From positions 1 to 6,268 of the forward strand of contig JAFQII010000043.1 in the NCBI GenBank assembly GCA_017397605.1: 6,268 nucleotides of DNA. The letters run 5' to 3'. Position 1 is the first letter of the stretch. The number at the start of each line of letters is the position of its first letter. The DNA comes from Clostridia bacterium. Lineage in GTDB: Bacteria; Bacillota; Clostridia; Oscillospirales; CAG-382. Position numbers and translations under genes: made by a program. This document shows, one piece after another, positions 1 through 5,492 of the stretch. The notes below the pieces were generated by a model. The model saw only the letters and a program-made list of their open reading frames with translations. It searched no databases and was not told where the DNA came from.

Positions 1-921
1 AACCGAGCCTGCGATCGTACCGTCGGGCAGACGGCACTCGATGCCCTTGGAGATAAATTTCTGACCGCCGAGCGTGTACTCGCCCTCGGGCAGACCGCCT
101 GCGGGGAGGCAGTCGGTGATGAAGCAGAGCTTGTCACCCTTCATTTTGTAGACCATTTTGTACAGAGCGGGGTTGACGTGGAAGGTGTCCACGATCAGCT
201 CTGCGGTCACGTCGGAATTCAGCGCAGCACCGACAACGCCTGCGCCGCGGTGTGCCAGGGGGCTCATTGCGTTAAACAAATGCGTTGCATGACGGATACC
301 GACGTTGGTGGAAGCCATTGCGGTGTCATAGTCCGCGTCGGTGTGGCCCATCGACATGATGACGTCGGTGTCGCGGCGGATCTCGGAGATTGCCGCAAAA
401 TCCTCGTCCATTTCGGGTGCCAGAGAAATGATCTTGATGATGTCAGCATATTCTTTGACAAACGCCGCATCGGGTTTGAGAATGTAGTCGGGGTTCTGCG
501 CGCCCTTCTTTTTGGGGTTGATGAACGGACCTTCTGCGTGTACGCCGAGAATGGTCGTGCCGTTCCAGGTCTTGCTCTCCTCCTTGAGCGCACGGCAGCA
601 CTCCAGAGCGCCCTTGATGACCTTCATATCGACGGTCATGGTCGTGGGCAAAAAGCCCGTAACGCCGTTTGCAACGATGCCCTCGCAGATCGTGCGCAAG
701 CTCTCCTCGGTGCCGTCACAGACGTCCTTGCCGAGGTAGCCGTGAATGTGCAGGTCGATCAGACCGGGTGCAACGTACTTGCCGCTGGCGTCGATCACTT
801 CCGCATCGGCAGGAACCTTGTCGTTGTCCACGATGCCCTCGATGACATCGGAGTACAACAGCGCCTTGCCTTCCAGAATGCGGTCTTTGAGAATCAATTT
901 TCCGTTAATGATCGCTTTCAT
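1..921 (-). CDS. nagA: N-acetylglucosamine-6-phosphate deacetylase, C-terminus cut by window edge
   Basis: This enzyme removes the acetyl group from GlcNAc-6-phosphate in the cytoplasm, giving glucosamine-6-phosphate and acetate. It feeds amino sugars to glycolysis (via NagB) or to cell-wall synthesis. The 307 visible codons show an amidohydrolase TIM-barrel enzyme: metal-binding H58-x-H60 in GLIDLHIHG, metal ligand E130 in GVHAEGPFINPKKKGAQNP, H193 in MSMGHTDADY, H214 in ATHLFNAMSPLAHRGAG, and catalytic D270 in FITDCLPAGG. These positions agree closely with E. coli NagA (E131, H195, H216, D273), but E. coli lacks the HxH pair, so this protein resembles the two-metal Bacillus type. The family is about 380 residues long, so roughly 75 C-terminal residues lie beyond position 1; the visible part ends in the conserved DGTIAGS motif. 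The ATG at 921 has CAGGAG six bases upstream (928-933) and its own promoter. No frameshift is seen. nagB or a regulator could lie just outside the window. Confidence 0.95.
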   Translation of the reverse strand, partial: MKAIINGKLILKDRILEGKALLYSDVIEGIVDNDKVPADAEVIDASGKYVAPGLIDLHIHGYLGKDVCDGTEESLRTICEGIVANGVTGFLPTTMTVDMKVIKGALECCRALKEESKTWNGTTILGVHAEGPFINPKKKGAQNPDYILKPDAAFVKEYADIIKIISLAPEMDEDFAAISEIRRDTDVIMSMGHTDADYDTAMASTNVGIRHATHLFNAMSPLAHRGAGVVGAALNSDVTAELIVDTFHVNPALYKMVYKMKGDKLCFITDCLPAGGLPEGEYTLGGQKFISKGIECRLPDGTIAGSV

Positions 922-969
922 TTGATACTCCTGTAAGATATATTTGAAAAAATTATTTTTCCACTCTTT

Positions 970-998
970 ATTATACAAGTTTCCCAAACAAAAATCAA
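970..998 (-). promoter_or_regulatory. Sigma-A-type promoter for nagA
   Basis: On the minus strand TTGATT (993-998) and a perfect TATAAT (970-975) are separated by exactly 17 bases. Transcription would start near 963, giving a leader of about 42 bases before the nagA ATG. The promoter lies beyond the SBP-B terminator, so nagA is probably expressed independently of the gene upstream of it. This rests on motif match only. Confidence 0.7.
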
Positions 999-1012
999 TA
1001 GGGTTTTGGGAA
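981..1012. repeat. 8-bp inverted repeat straddling the nagA -35 box
   Basis: TTCCCAAA (981-988) and its exact reverse complement TTTGGGAA (1005-1012) flank the -35 hexamer at 993-998, with 16 bases between the arms and start-to-start spacing of 24. No thymine run follows, so it does not look like a terminator. It could be a repressor or activator site. The regulator is unknown, and a chance repeat in AT-rich DNA remains possible. Confidence 0.35.
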
Positions 1013-1032
1013 TTTCTGCAGGAAAAAAGCGC

Positions 1033-1060
1033 AAAAAAGGGGCTGAATTGATCAGCCCCA
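1033..1060 (-). terminator. Rho-independent terminator of SBP-B
   Basis: A perfect 8-bp GC-rich stem (GGGGCTGA 1039-1046 with TCAGCCCC 1052-1059) closes a 5-base loop. On the minus strand it is followed by TTTTTT (1033-1038) and, after GCGC, a second T run. It starts 12 bases after the SBP-B stop codon and separates that gene from nagA. Confidence 0.9.
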
Positions 1061-1071
1061 ATCGGTTTATC

Positions 1072-2559
1072 TTATATGCCCAGTCCCGCAAAGTCGTCCA
1101 GTGTCAGTTGCATCGCCGCTTCAAACGCACTGCGCTTGCCTTCGACGTAGCTGACAACGTCGCCGTTGCCAAACATGATGTTGTTGTAGTACTGGATGCA
1201 GTCGTCCCAGTTGTACGCAACCGAGATATCGATCAGACGGTTGGAGAACAGGATGTCCAGAATCTCGGGAGAATCGGTATCATCGGGGAAACGCTTGTAC
1301 TTGAGCGTACGGTCATAGTACTCGGGCGTAACCATCTTTTCGCCGAGGTATGCCATGGCTTCCAGCGCAAAGGTCACAAACTCCACGTCGGGCGTGTTTT
1401 GCATGATAGATACGCAATAGAAACGGTATGGGTCGTTGGTCGTCGCATAGTTCTCCTGGTTTTCGTCAAACTTGGGCATCGGGAGAATACCGTAGCTGAT
1501 GTTTGCCTCGCGCATCTCGGTGCTGTTGACGGCGGAAACGACGTTCATCATAAACAATGCCTTACCGTCGTAGAACTGATTGACAACTATGCTTGCATCG
1601 GGGTTATCCCATGCATAGTAATCTTCGCGGACCGCAGTGACGGTCTTGTCTTTCATAATCTCTTTGACTTTTTCAAACGCCTTGATGTTGTACTCCGCGT
1701 CCATTTTGAGCTCGGGGAGATCCTGATCGTTTTTGACGACCTGCGGTGCATCCGCGCCCATAACAAGCTTGTAAGTATCAAACAGCACGCACACAATACC
1801 CCAGACATCGTCGCCCGTAACGGACATCACGCCGTCATCCTCATCGTGCGCAACAGTCTGCGCCATCTCATACATTTTGTCCAGCGTCCAGGTGCCCTGC
1901 AAAACGAGGTCGGACGGGTTATCCAAACGGTAATCGTTGACCAGGCCCTTGTTGTAGAACATGCAGGTGGTGTACTCGTCGTCCATAACCAGCAAGTCGC
2001 CGGTCAAAAAGAACAGCTTGCCCGCGATGCTCATATCCTTGTGCGAAACGGAGTCCCACCAGGATTCGTTCAGGTGCAAATTGGAATTCTCGATCGAATT
2101 GACGTCCAAGAAAAATCCCTGCGCCGCAAGGTTTGCAAGATCCATCAGACCCGTGCTGACGATGTCATAGCTCGTCGTGCCGGTCAAATAGTCCTGCTCG
2201 ACACGGTCGAGGATCGTTCCCCAAGGATCGATAAACTCTGCCTCAACCTTGATGCCGTACTCCTGCTCCAGCATAGTCAGACGATCCAGGCACGCCTCAT
2301 TGACAGGCTCGGAGTTGGTCTCGGTCGCGCCAAACGGCTCTTTGCAGAACATGATGCCTTCTTCGTACGAAGAAAGAACTCTCAGCGCCTTGCCCTTGTG
2401 TACATCGGTCTTGCCCAGCGTAGGAACAAGCGCCTCGTCCTCCTTGGGCTTTTCGTCCGTCACGACAGAGGATTCTTCTTCCTCATCGCCGCAAGCGCAC
2501 AAAACGACTGCGCTCACCAGCATCAGTGCCGCGAGCAGCAAACAGAAAATGCGTTTCAT
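1072..2559 (-). CDS. Extracellular solute-binding lipoprotein, ABC-type (SBP-B)
   Basis: This is a probable membrane-anchored substrate-capture protein of an ABC importer, 495 residues and apparently full length. The N-terminus is a lipoprotein signal peptide: K2-R3, a hydrophobic core at about 4-20, then LCAC with the lipidated cysteine at C23. An acidic Ser/Glu-rich tether follows to about residue 42. The rest resembles the family-1 (sugar-type) binding proteins common in gut Clostridia: GATETNSEPVN at 78-87, SWWD at 166-169, IAGKLFFLTGD at 178-188, MDDEYT at 192-197, WTLDKMYEMA at 224-233, YGILPMPK at 356-363 and a conserved C-lobe block at 394-454. The ATG has GGAGG seven bases upstream (2567-2571). 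It is about half identical to the neighbouring SBP-A and is clearly its paralogue. No permease or ATPase gene is in the window. The substrate is unknown; sugar, perhaps amino sugar, is suggested only by the family and the nagA neighbour. Confidence 0.88.
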   Translation of the reverse strand: MKRIFCLLLAALMLVSAVVLCACGDEEEESSVVTDEKPKEDEALVPTLGKTDVHKGKALRVLSSYEEGIMFCKEPFGATETNSEPVNEACLDRLTMLEQEYGIKVEAEFIDPWGTILDRVEQDYLTGTTSYDIVSTGLMDLANLAAQGFFLDVNSIENSNLHLNESWWDSVSHKDMSIAGKLFFLTGDLLVMDDEYTTCMFYNKGLVNDYRLDNPSDLVLQGTWTLDKMYEMAQTVAHDEDDGVMSVTGDDVWGIVCVLFDTYKLVMGADAPQVVKNDQDLPELKMDAEYNIKAFEKVKEIMKDKTVTAVREDYYAWDNPDASIVVNQFYDGKALFMMNVVSAVNSTEMREANISYGILPMPKFDENQENYATTNDPYRFYCVSIMQNTPDVEFVTFALEAMAYLGEKMVTPEYYDRTLKYKRFPDDTDSPEILDILFSNRLIDISVAYNWDDCIQYYNNIMFGNGDVVSYVEGKRSAFEAAMQLTLDDFAGLGI

Positions 2560-2580
2560 AGATTTACCTCCAAATTAACT

Positions 2581-2596
2581 TTCAGTCGAGACCAGT
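2581..2596 (-). promoter_or_regulatory. Possible GntR/HutC-family (DasR/NagR, dre-like) operator on the SBP-B promoter
   Basis: Read on the minus strand, 2596 to 2581 is ACTGGTCTCGACTGAA. Against the actinobacterial DasR dre consensus as I recall it (ACTGGTCTAGACCACT), 11 of 16 bases agree, including the whole left half ACTGGTCT and the central GAC. It overlaps the end of the -10 box and the expected start site, a position suited to repression. DasR/NagR regulators respond to amino-sugar phosphates, which fits a nagA neighbour. The right half-site is poor and no regulator gene is visible, so this is a hypothesis. Confidence 0.35.
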
Positions 2597-2622
2597 ATAC
2601 ACCAAAGCGTTCAAAAAATCAA
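2594..2622 (-). promoter_or_regulatory. Sigma-A-type promoter for SBP-B
   Basis: Minus-strand TTGATT (2617-2622), a 17-base spacer and TATACT (2594-2599) give an expected start near 2587 and a leader of about 28 bases. The -35 and following T run (TTGATTTTT) are identical to those of the nagA promoter, and both -10 boxes are preceded by TG. It lies after the SBP-A terminator, so SBP-B need not be cotranscribed with SBP-A. Confidence 0.7.
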
Positions 2623-2644
2623 CCGTTTTTTTACAATTTCCCTT

Positions 2645-2670
2645 GCTTTTGACGCTTGGATGTCAAAAGC
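2645..2670. repeat. 9-bp inverted repeat overlapping the SBP-A terminator
   Basis: GCTTTTGAC (2645-2653) and GTCAAAAGC (2662-2670) are exact reverse complements around an 8-base loop. On the minus strand this hairpin would form just after the SBP-A terminator and uses six of its bases (2665-2670). The two structures therefore cannot both be complete in one RNA. Its role is unknown: it may be a second 3'-end structure or an alternative fold. Confidence 0.5.
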
Positions 2671-2692
2671 GCCTGCCGAAGCAAGCGCTTTT
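2665..2692 (-). terminator. Hairpin terminator of SBP-A
   Basis: On the minus strand AAAAGCGCTTGC (2692-2681) pairs with GCAGGCGCTTTT (2676-2665), 12 pairs including one G-T, closing a stable TTCG tetraloop. It begins three bases after the SBP-A stop codon. The U-stretch is only the four Us that end the stem, so efficiency is uncertain. In the opposite direction the stem is followed by a T-rich run. Confidence 0.75.
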
Positions 2693-2695
2693 CTT

Positions 2696-4180
2696 TTATT
2701 CCAGTGTGTCCGCAAAGCCGTCAAGGGTTTGCTGCATGGCGGCTTCAAATGCGCCGCGGCGGCTTTCCATATAGCTGACGATATCGTTGCCCGACCAGAT
2801 CGCGTTCTGGTAGTAGAACGTGCAATCGTCCCAGTTATACGCGATTGCGATGTCAACGAGGCGGTTGGAGAAGATGATGTCCAGCACCTCAGACGAATCG
2901 GTATCGTCGGGGAAACGCTTGTATTTGAGCGTACGGTCATAGTATTCGGGCGTAACCTGCTTTTCGCCGAGGTACGCCATCGCCTCCAGCGCAAAGGTCA
3001 CAAAATCCGTGTCCGTGCAGGTGTCCATGATCGAGAGAACAAAGAACGAATACGGATTGACCGGCGTGCGGTATGTCTCCTGCGTCTCGTCGTATTTGGG
3101 CATCGGCAGAATACCGTAGCGGAAATCCGCCTCACGCAGATCGTCGCTGTTGACCGCATGGATGGTGTCGACGACAAACATCGCCTTGCCGTTGTAGAAC
3201 TGCGCATGAACATTGCCCGCATCGGGGGAGTTCCATGCATAAAAATCCTCGACTCTGGCAGTAACCGTCTTGTCGCTAAACATCTCGTTTGCTTTTTCAA
3301 ATGCGCGGATGTTGCGCTCGTTTGTCACAGCAAACGCAGGAATGCCCTGCTCATTTTTGTCAACGATCGGCGCATCACAGCAGACGATCAGATTGTAGAT
3401 ATCGTACATCCAGCCGACCAAGCCCCAGGTGTCATCGGTGGTGACGTCCATGATGCCGTCGCCGTCGGGAGCAGAAACGGTGAGCGCCGTCTCGTACATC
3501 AAATCGAGCGTCCATTTATTTTCGAGCGCCGCACGCGAGAGATCCTCGATATTGTTTTCGTCCGCGAGATCCTTGTTGTAGAACACCGCGTACGTGTATT
3601 CGTCGTCCATCAAAATGATGTCGCCCGTAGCAAAAAACAATCGTCCCGCAATCGTCATATCCTCCTGGCAGGCGGCATCCCACCAGCTTGCATTCAGGTC
3701 AAGATGCGAGTCGCCAATAGAAAGATAGTCCAAAAAATAGCCTTCCGTAGCAAGCGGAGACATCCATTGCAATCCGTTGCAGACCACGTCGTAGTCCACT
3801 GTGCCCGCAATACGGTCGTTGCGCACTTCTGCGGTAAAATCACTGCCCTCGACGGTAAACTCCGTCGCAACCGTGATGCCGTACGCATTCTCCAATTGCA
3901 CAAAACGCTCATAGCATGCGTTGTTGACCGGCTCGGAGTTGGTCTCGGTTGCACCGAGCGGCTCTTTGCCAAACGTCCAGTTTTCTCCCGTGGTCAGAAT
4001 GCGCAAGGTCTTGCCGCTGTATTTGTCGGTCTTCCCCAGCGAGGGAACCAGCGCCTCATCCTTGCTTTCTTCGGCAGGAGCCTTCTCCGCCTCGCTCTGC
4101 GTTTCTTCTCCGCAGGAGGCAAGAACAAACGGCGTGCAAAGCATCAGCAATGCCAAAATCGCAGTCAGGATACGTTTCAT
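2696..4180 (-). CDS. Extracellular solute-binding lipoprotein, ABC-type (SBP-A), paralogue of SBP-B
   Basis: This 494-residue protein is predicted to be exported and lipid-anchored, and to bind a solute for an ABC importer. The signal peptide has K2-R3, a hydrophobic core at about 4-20 and a classical LASC lipobox with C23 lipidated; an acidic tether runs to about residue 42. Conserved blocks match SBP-B in order: DEALVPSLGKTD at 41-52, GATETNSEPVN at 77-87, SWWD at 165-168, IAGRLFFATGD at 177-187, MDDEYT at 191-196, WTLDLMYE at 223-230, YGILPMPK at 355-362 and a near-identical C-lobe at 393-453. The start at 4180 is preferred: GGAG (4190-4193) lies nine bases upstream and MKRI matches the paralogue. 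An in-frame ATG at 4195 lacks a ribosome binding site and would add five residues before the signal. No transporter partner gene is nearby. The ligand is unknown. Confidence 0.88.
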   Translation of the reverse strand: MKRILTAILALLMLCTPFVLASCGEETQSEAEKAPAEESKDEALVPSLGKTDKYSGKTLRILTTGENWTFGKEPLGATETNSEPVNNACYERFVQLENAYGITVATEFTVEGSDFTAEVRNDRIAGTVDYDVVCNGLQWMSPLATEGYFLDYLSIGDSHLDLNASWWDAACQEDMTIAGRLFFATGDIILMDDEYTYAVFYNKDLADENNIEDLSRAALENKWTLDLMYETALTVSAPDGDGIMDVTTDDTWGLVGWMYDIYNLIVCCDAPIVDKNEQGIPAFAVTNERNIRAFEKANEMFSDKTVTARVEDFYAWNSPDAGNVHAQFYNGKAMFVVDTIHAVNSDDLREADFRYGILPMPKYDETQETYRTPVNPYSFFVLSIMDTCTDTDFVTFALEAMAYLGEKQVTPEYYDRTLKYKRFPDDTDSSEVLDIIFSNRLVDIAIAYNWDDCTFYYQNAIWSGNDIVSYMESRRGAFEAAMQQTLDGFADTLE

Positions 4181-4215
4181 CTCGCAAATCTCCATTCGTT
4201 TTGTTTGTAATTCTC

Positions 4216-4244
4216 ATTATAGCCCATGCGTATATAAAAAGCAA
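4216..4244 (-). promoter_or_regulatory. Sigma-A-type promoter for SBP-A
   Basis: Minus-strand TTGCTT (4239-4244) and a perfect TATAAT (4216-4221) are 17 bases apart, predicting a start near 4209 and a leader of about 29 bases. The -35 box is weaker than those of nagA and SBP-B. No dre-like sequence is seen here, so SBP-A may be controlled differently from SBP-B. Confidence 0.65.
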
Positions 4245-4254
4245 GATGTTTTTT

Positions 4255-4289
4255 ACGTTTCGGACACAAAAAAACAAAAAATGAAACGT
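4255..4289. repeat. Inverted repeat with A-tract spacer between divergent promoters
   Basis: ACGTTTC (4255-4261) and GAAACGT (4283-4289) are exact inverted copies 28 bp apart, with a 21-base A-rich spacer. They sit upstream of both the SBP-A -35 box (4239-4244) and the ruvC -35 box (4309-4314). The spacing puts the arms on nearly the same helical face if read as protein half-sites, and the A-tracts could bend DNA or act as UP elements. A weak plus-strand terminator (six Ts follow at 4291-4296) is a less likely reading because no plus-strand gene precedes it in the window. Confidence 0.4.
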
Positions 4290-4308
4290 GTTTTTTGACG
4301 GGTAGTTC

Positions 4309-4337
4309 TTGACGAAAGTATCATTATATGATATAAT
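4309..4337 (+). promoter_or_regulatory. Sigma-A-type promoter for the ruvCAB operon
   Basis: TTGACG (4309-4314), a 17-base spacer and TATAAT (4332-4337) form the best promoter in the window. Transcription should begin near 4343-4345. A second TTGACG lies 14 bases upstream (4295-4300) but has no matching -10 box at normal spacing. Confidence 0.8.
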
Positions 4338-4340
4338 GAT
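4320..4340. repeat. Perfect 9-3-9 palindrome covering the ruv -10 box (candidate operator)
   Basis: ATCATTATA (4320-4328) and TATAATGAT (4332-4340) are exact reverse complements around TGA, and the right arm contains the whole -10 hexamer. A protein bound here would block RNA polymerase. It does not match the Gram-positive LexA box (GAAC-N4-GTTC), and it only loosely recalls the AT-rich Fur/PerR type. Because a TATAAT box makes AT-rich palindromes more likely, chance is not excluded. Confidence 0.45.
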
Positions 4341-4349
4341 TTAATTAAA

Positions 4350-4366
4350 AGGGGTTAATGTCCCCT
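4350..4366 (+). other. Small hairpin at the predicted 5' end of ruv mRNA
   Basis: AGGGG (4350-4354) pairs with CCCCT (4362-4366) around the 7-base loop TTAATGT, a few bases after the expected transcription start. It places the upstream in-frame ATG (4358) in the loop and its G-rich leader in the stem, which argues against that codon as the ruvC start. It might protect the 5' end of the mRNA. Confidence 0.4.
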
Positions 4367-4375
4367 CTCGTCAAA

Positions 4376-4381
4376 AAGGAG
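4376..4381 (+). promoter_or_regulatory. Ribosome binding site of ruvC (decides the start)
   Basis: AAGGAG lies 12 bases before the ATG at 4394. The spacing is long but usable, and it is the only strong Shine-Dalgarno sequence in the leader. It supports 4394 over the in-frame ATG at 4358. Confidence 0.55.
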
Positions 4382-4393
4382 AATGCAAGCGGT

Positions 4394-4873
4394 ATGGTCA
4401 TCCTCGGAATCGACCCCGGCGTCGCCATCGTGGGCTACGGCGTGGTGGAATGTGTCGGCGGCAATTTCCGCTGTCTGGAATACGGCTGTATCACCACAGC
4501 GGCGCACCAGCTTTTGGAGCACCGTCTGTCGGAGATCTATGCGGGGATGAAAGAACTGATCGACCGCCACCGTCCCGATTGCATGTCCGTCGAGGAACTG
4601 TTCTTTAACAACAACCAAAAAACCGCAGTGGACGTTGCGCAGGCAAGAGGCGTGATTCTGCTTGCCGCAGACCAAGCACACATCCCGATCTACGAATACA
4701 CCCCGTTGCAGGTCAAAAGTGCCGTCGTAGGCTACGGCAGAGCTGAAAAACAGCAGGTCATGTACATGGTGCGCCAGTACCTGCACATGAAGGAAACGCC
4801 CCGTCCCGACGACGCGGCGGACGCGATCGCGGTGGCGATCTGCCACGGCAGTTCTGCCATGCACCACTATTAA
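4394..4873 (+). CDS. ruvC: Holliday-junction resolvase RuvC
   Basis: RuvC is a dimeric, metal-dependent endonuclease that makes paired nicks in four-way DNA junctions during recombination and repair, working in the cytoplasm with RuvAB. The 159-residue product has the RNase H-like fold signature: D7 in ILGIDPG, E67 in MSVEELFF, and D140/D143 in RPDDAADAIAVAICH, corresponding to the E. coli acidic tetrad D7, E66, D138, D141. With the start at 4394 the first aspartate falls at residue 7 exactly as in E. coli. The open frame extends to an ATG at 4358 (171 residues), but the extra N-terminus is not family-like and that ATG sits in a hairpin loop with poor ribosome binding. The length is close to usual (about 160-175). 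It is the first gene of the operon, followed after 12 bp by ruvA. Use of RuvC rather than RecU fits Clostridia rather than Bacilli. Confidence 0.96.
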   Translation: MVILGIDPGVAIVGYGVVECVGGNFRCLEYGCITTAAHQLLEHRLSEIYAGMKELIDRHRPDCMSVEELFFNNNQKTAVDVAQARGVILLAADQAHIPIYEYTPLQVKSAVVGYGRAEKQQVMYMVRQYLHMKETPRPDDAADAIAVAICHGSSAMHHY

Positions 4874-4885
4874 AAGGAGCGCACG

Positions 4886-5485
4886 ATGTTTTATTATCTT
4901 CGCGGCACACTTGCCGTTTTGCAACAGAATCTCGCCGTGCTGGACTGCGGCGGTGTCGGCTACAAGCTGACGATCCCCGCATCGACCTTTGCGTCGCTGT
5001 CGGACAAATTGCAAAAAGAAGCATTGCTCTACACCCATCTCGCTCTGCGCGAGGATGCGGCAGAGCTGTACGGCTTTGCGACGGAAGAGGAGCTCGATTT
5101 ATTCCGCAAGCTGATCTCCGTTTCGGGCATCGGGCCCAAGGGCGCAGGCGCCATTTTGTCGGTTTTGACAGCCGAGGAACTCATCCGCGCATGTGCAGAC
5201 GGTGATTACAAAGCGATCGCGCGCGCACCGGGCGTGGGCACCAAAACCGCACAGCGCGTCATTCTGGAGCTCAAGGACAAGATCGCGGACGGACTTCCGA
5301 GCGCCGCATCCGTTCCGACATCGGGCGGCAAAGCCGCATCGGGCGCTGTCGTCTCGCAGGTCATCGACACGCTATCGCTGTACGGCTTCTCCCGCGAGCA
5401 GGTCAAGGAAGCGCTCAAAAATGTCAATCCGCGCCTTCCCTTGGAGGATATGATCGCGGAAACACTCCGCATTTTAGCAAAGTAG
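4886..5485 (+). CDS. ruvA: Holliday-junction branch-migration subunit RuvA
   Basis: RuvA tetramers bind the four-way junction, hold it open and square, and load the two RuvB motor rings. The 199-residue protein has all three domains. An N-terminal OB fold spans about 1-63 ([19 protein letters not shown], ending in AELYGF). Two helix-hairpin-helix motifs follow ([10 protein letters not shown] at 79-88 and [15 protein letters not shown] at 115-129). A flexible Ser/Ala/Pro/Gly linker runs from about 136 to 154, then the RuvB-contacting domain III (about 155-199, [15 protein letters not shown]). The length matches the usual 190-205. The ATG is preceded by AAGGAG (4874-4879) six bases upstream, immediately after the ruvC stop, so the two genes are almost certainly cotranscribed. 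Nothing in the sequence is unusual. Confidence 0.97.
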   Translation: MFYYLRGTLAVLQQNLAVLDCGGVGYKLTIPASTFASLSDKLQKEALLYTHLALREDAAELYGFATEEELDLFRKLISVSGIGPKGAGAILSVLTAEELIRACADGDYKAIARAPGVGTKTAQRVILELKDKIADGLPSAASVPTSGGKAASGAVVSQVIDTLSLYGFSREQVKEALKNVNPRLPLEDMIAETLRILAK

Positions 5486-5492
5486 GTGCCTT

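Noticed and set aside
178..936. Plus-strand open frame of 252 codons opposite nagA
   Set aside because: The minus strand encodes NagA with all its metal-binding motifs, and the plus frame has no recognisable family or start signal.
1006..2652. Long open frame on the plus strand (548 codons) antisense to SBP-B
   Set aside because: It lies opposite a gene with a lipoprotein signal, ribosome binding site, promoter and terminator. The translation is Arg/His/Val-rich with no domain, and no good ribosome site precedes it. It is a codon-usage shadow.
4181..4195. In-frame ATG at 4195 as the start of SBP-A
   Set aside because: There is no Shine-Dalgarno sequence before it, and the ribosome site GGAG for the ATG at 4180 overlaps it. 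The signal peptide aligns with SBP-B only from 4180.
2660..4210. Long open frame on the plus strand (516 codons) antisense to SBP-A
   Set aside because: Same reasoning as for the frame opposite SBP-B. The two antisense products resemble each other only because the sense genes are paralogues.
4297..4308. Possible LexA/DinR box (GACG-N4-GTTC) upstream of the ruvC -35 box
   Set aside because: Only one half-site fits GAAC-N4-GTTC; the left half has two mismatches in four bases. That is too weak to claim SOS control.
4355..5038. Minus-strand open frame of 227 codons over ruvC and ruvA
   Set aside because: It is antisense to two unmistakable conserved genes and has no family resemblance.
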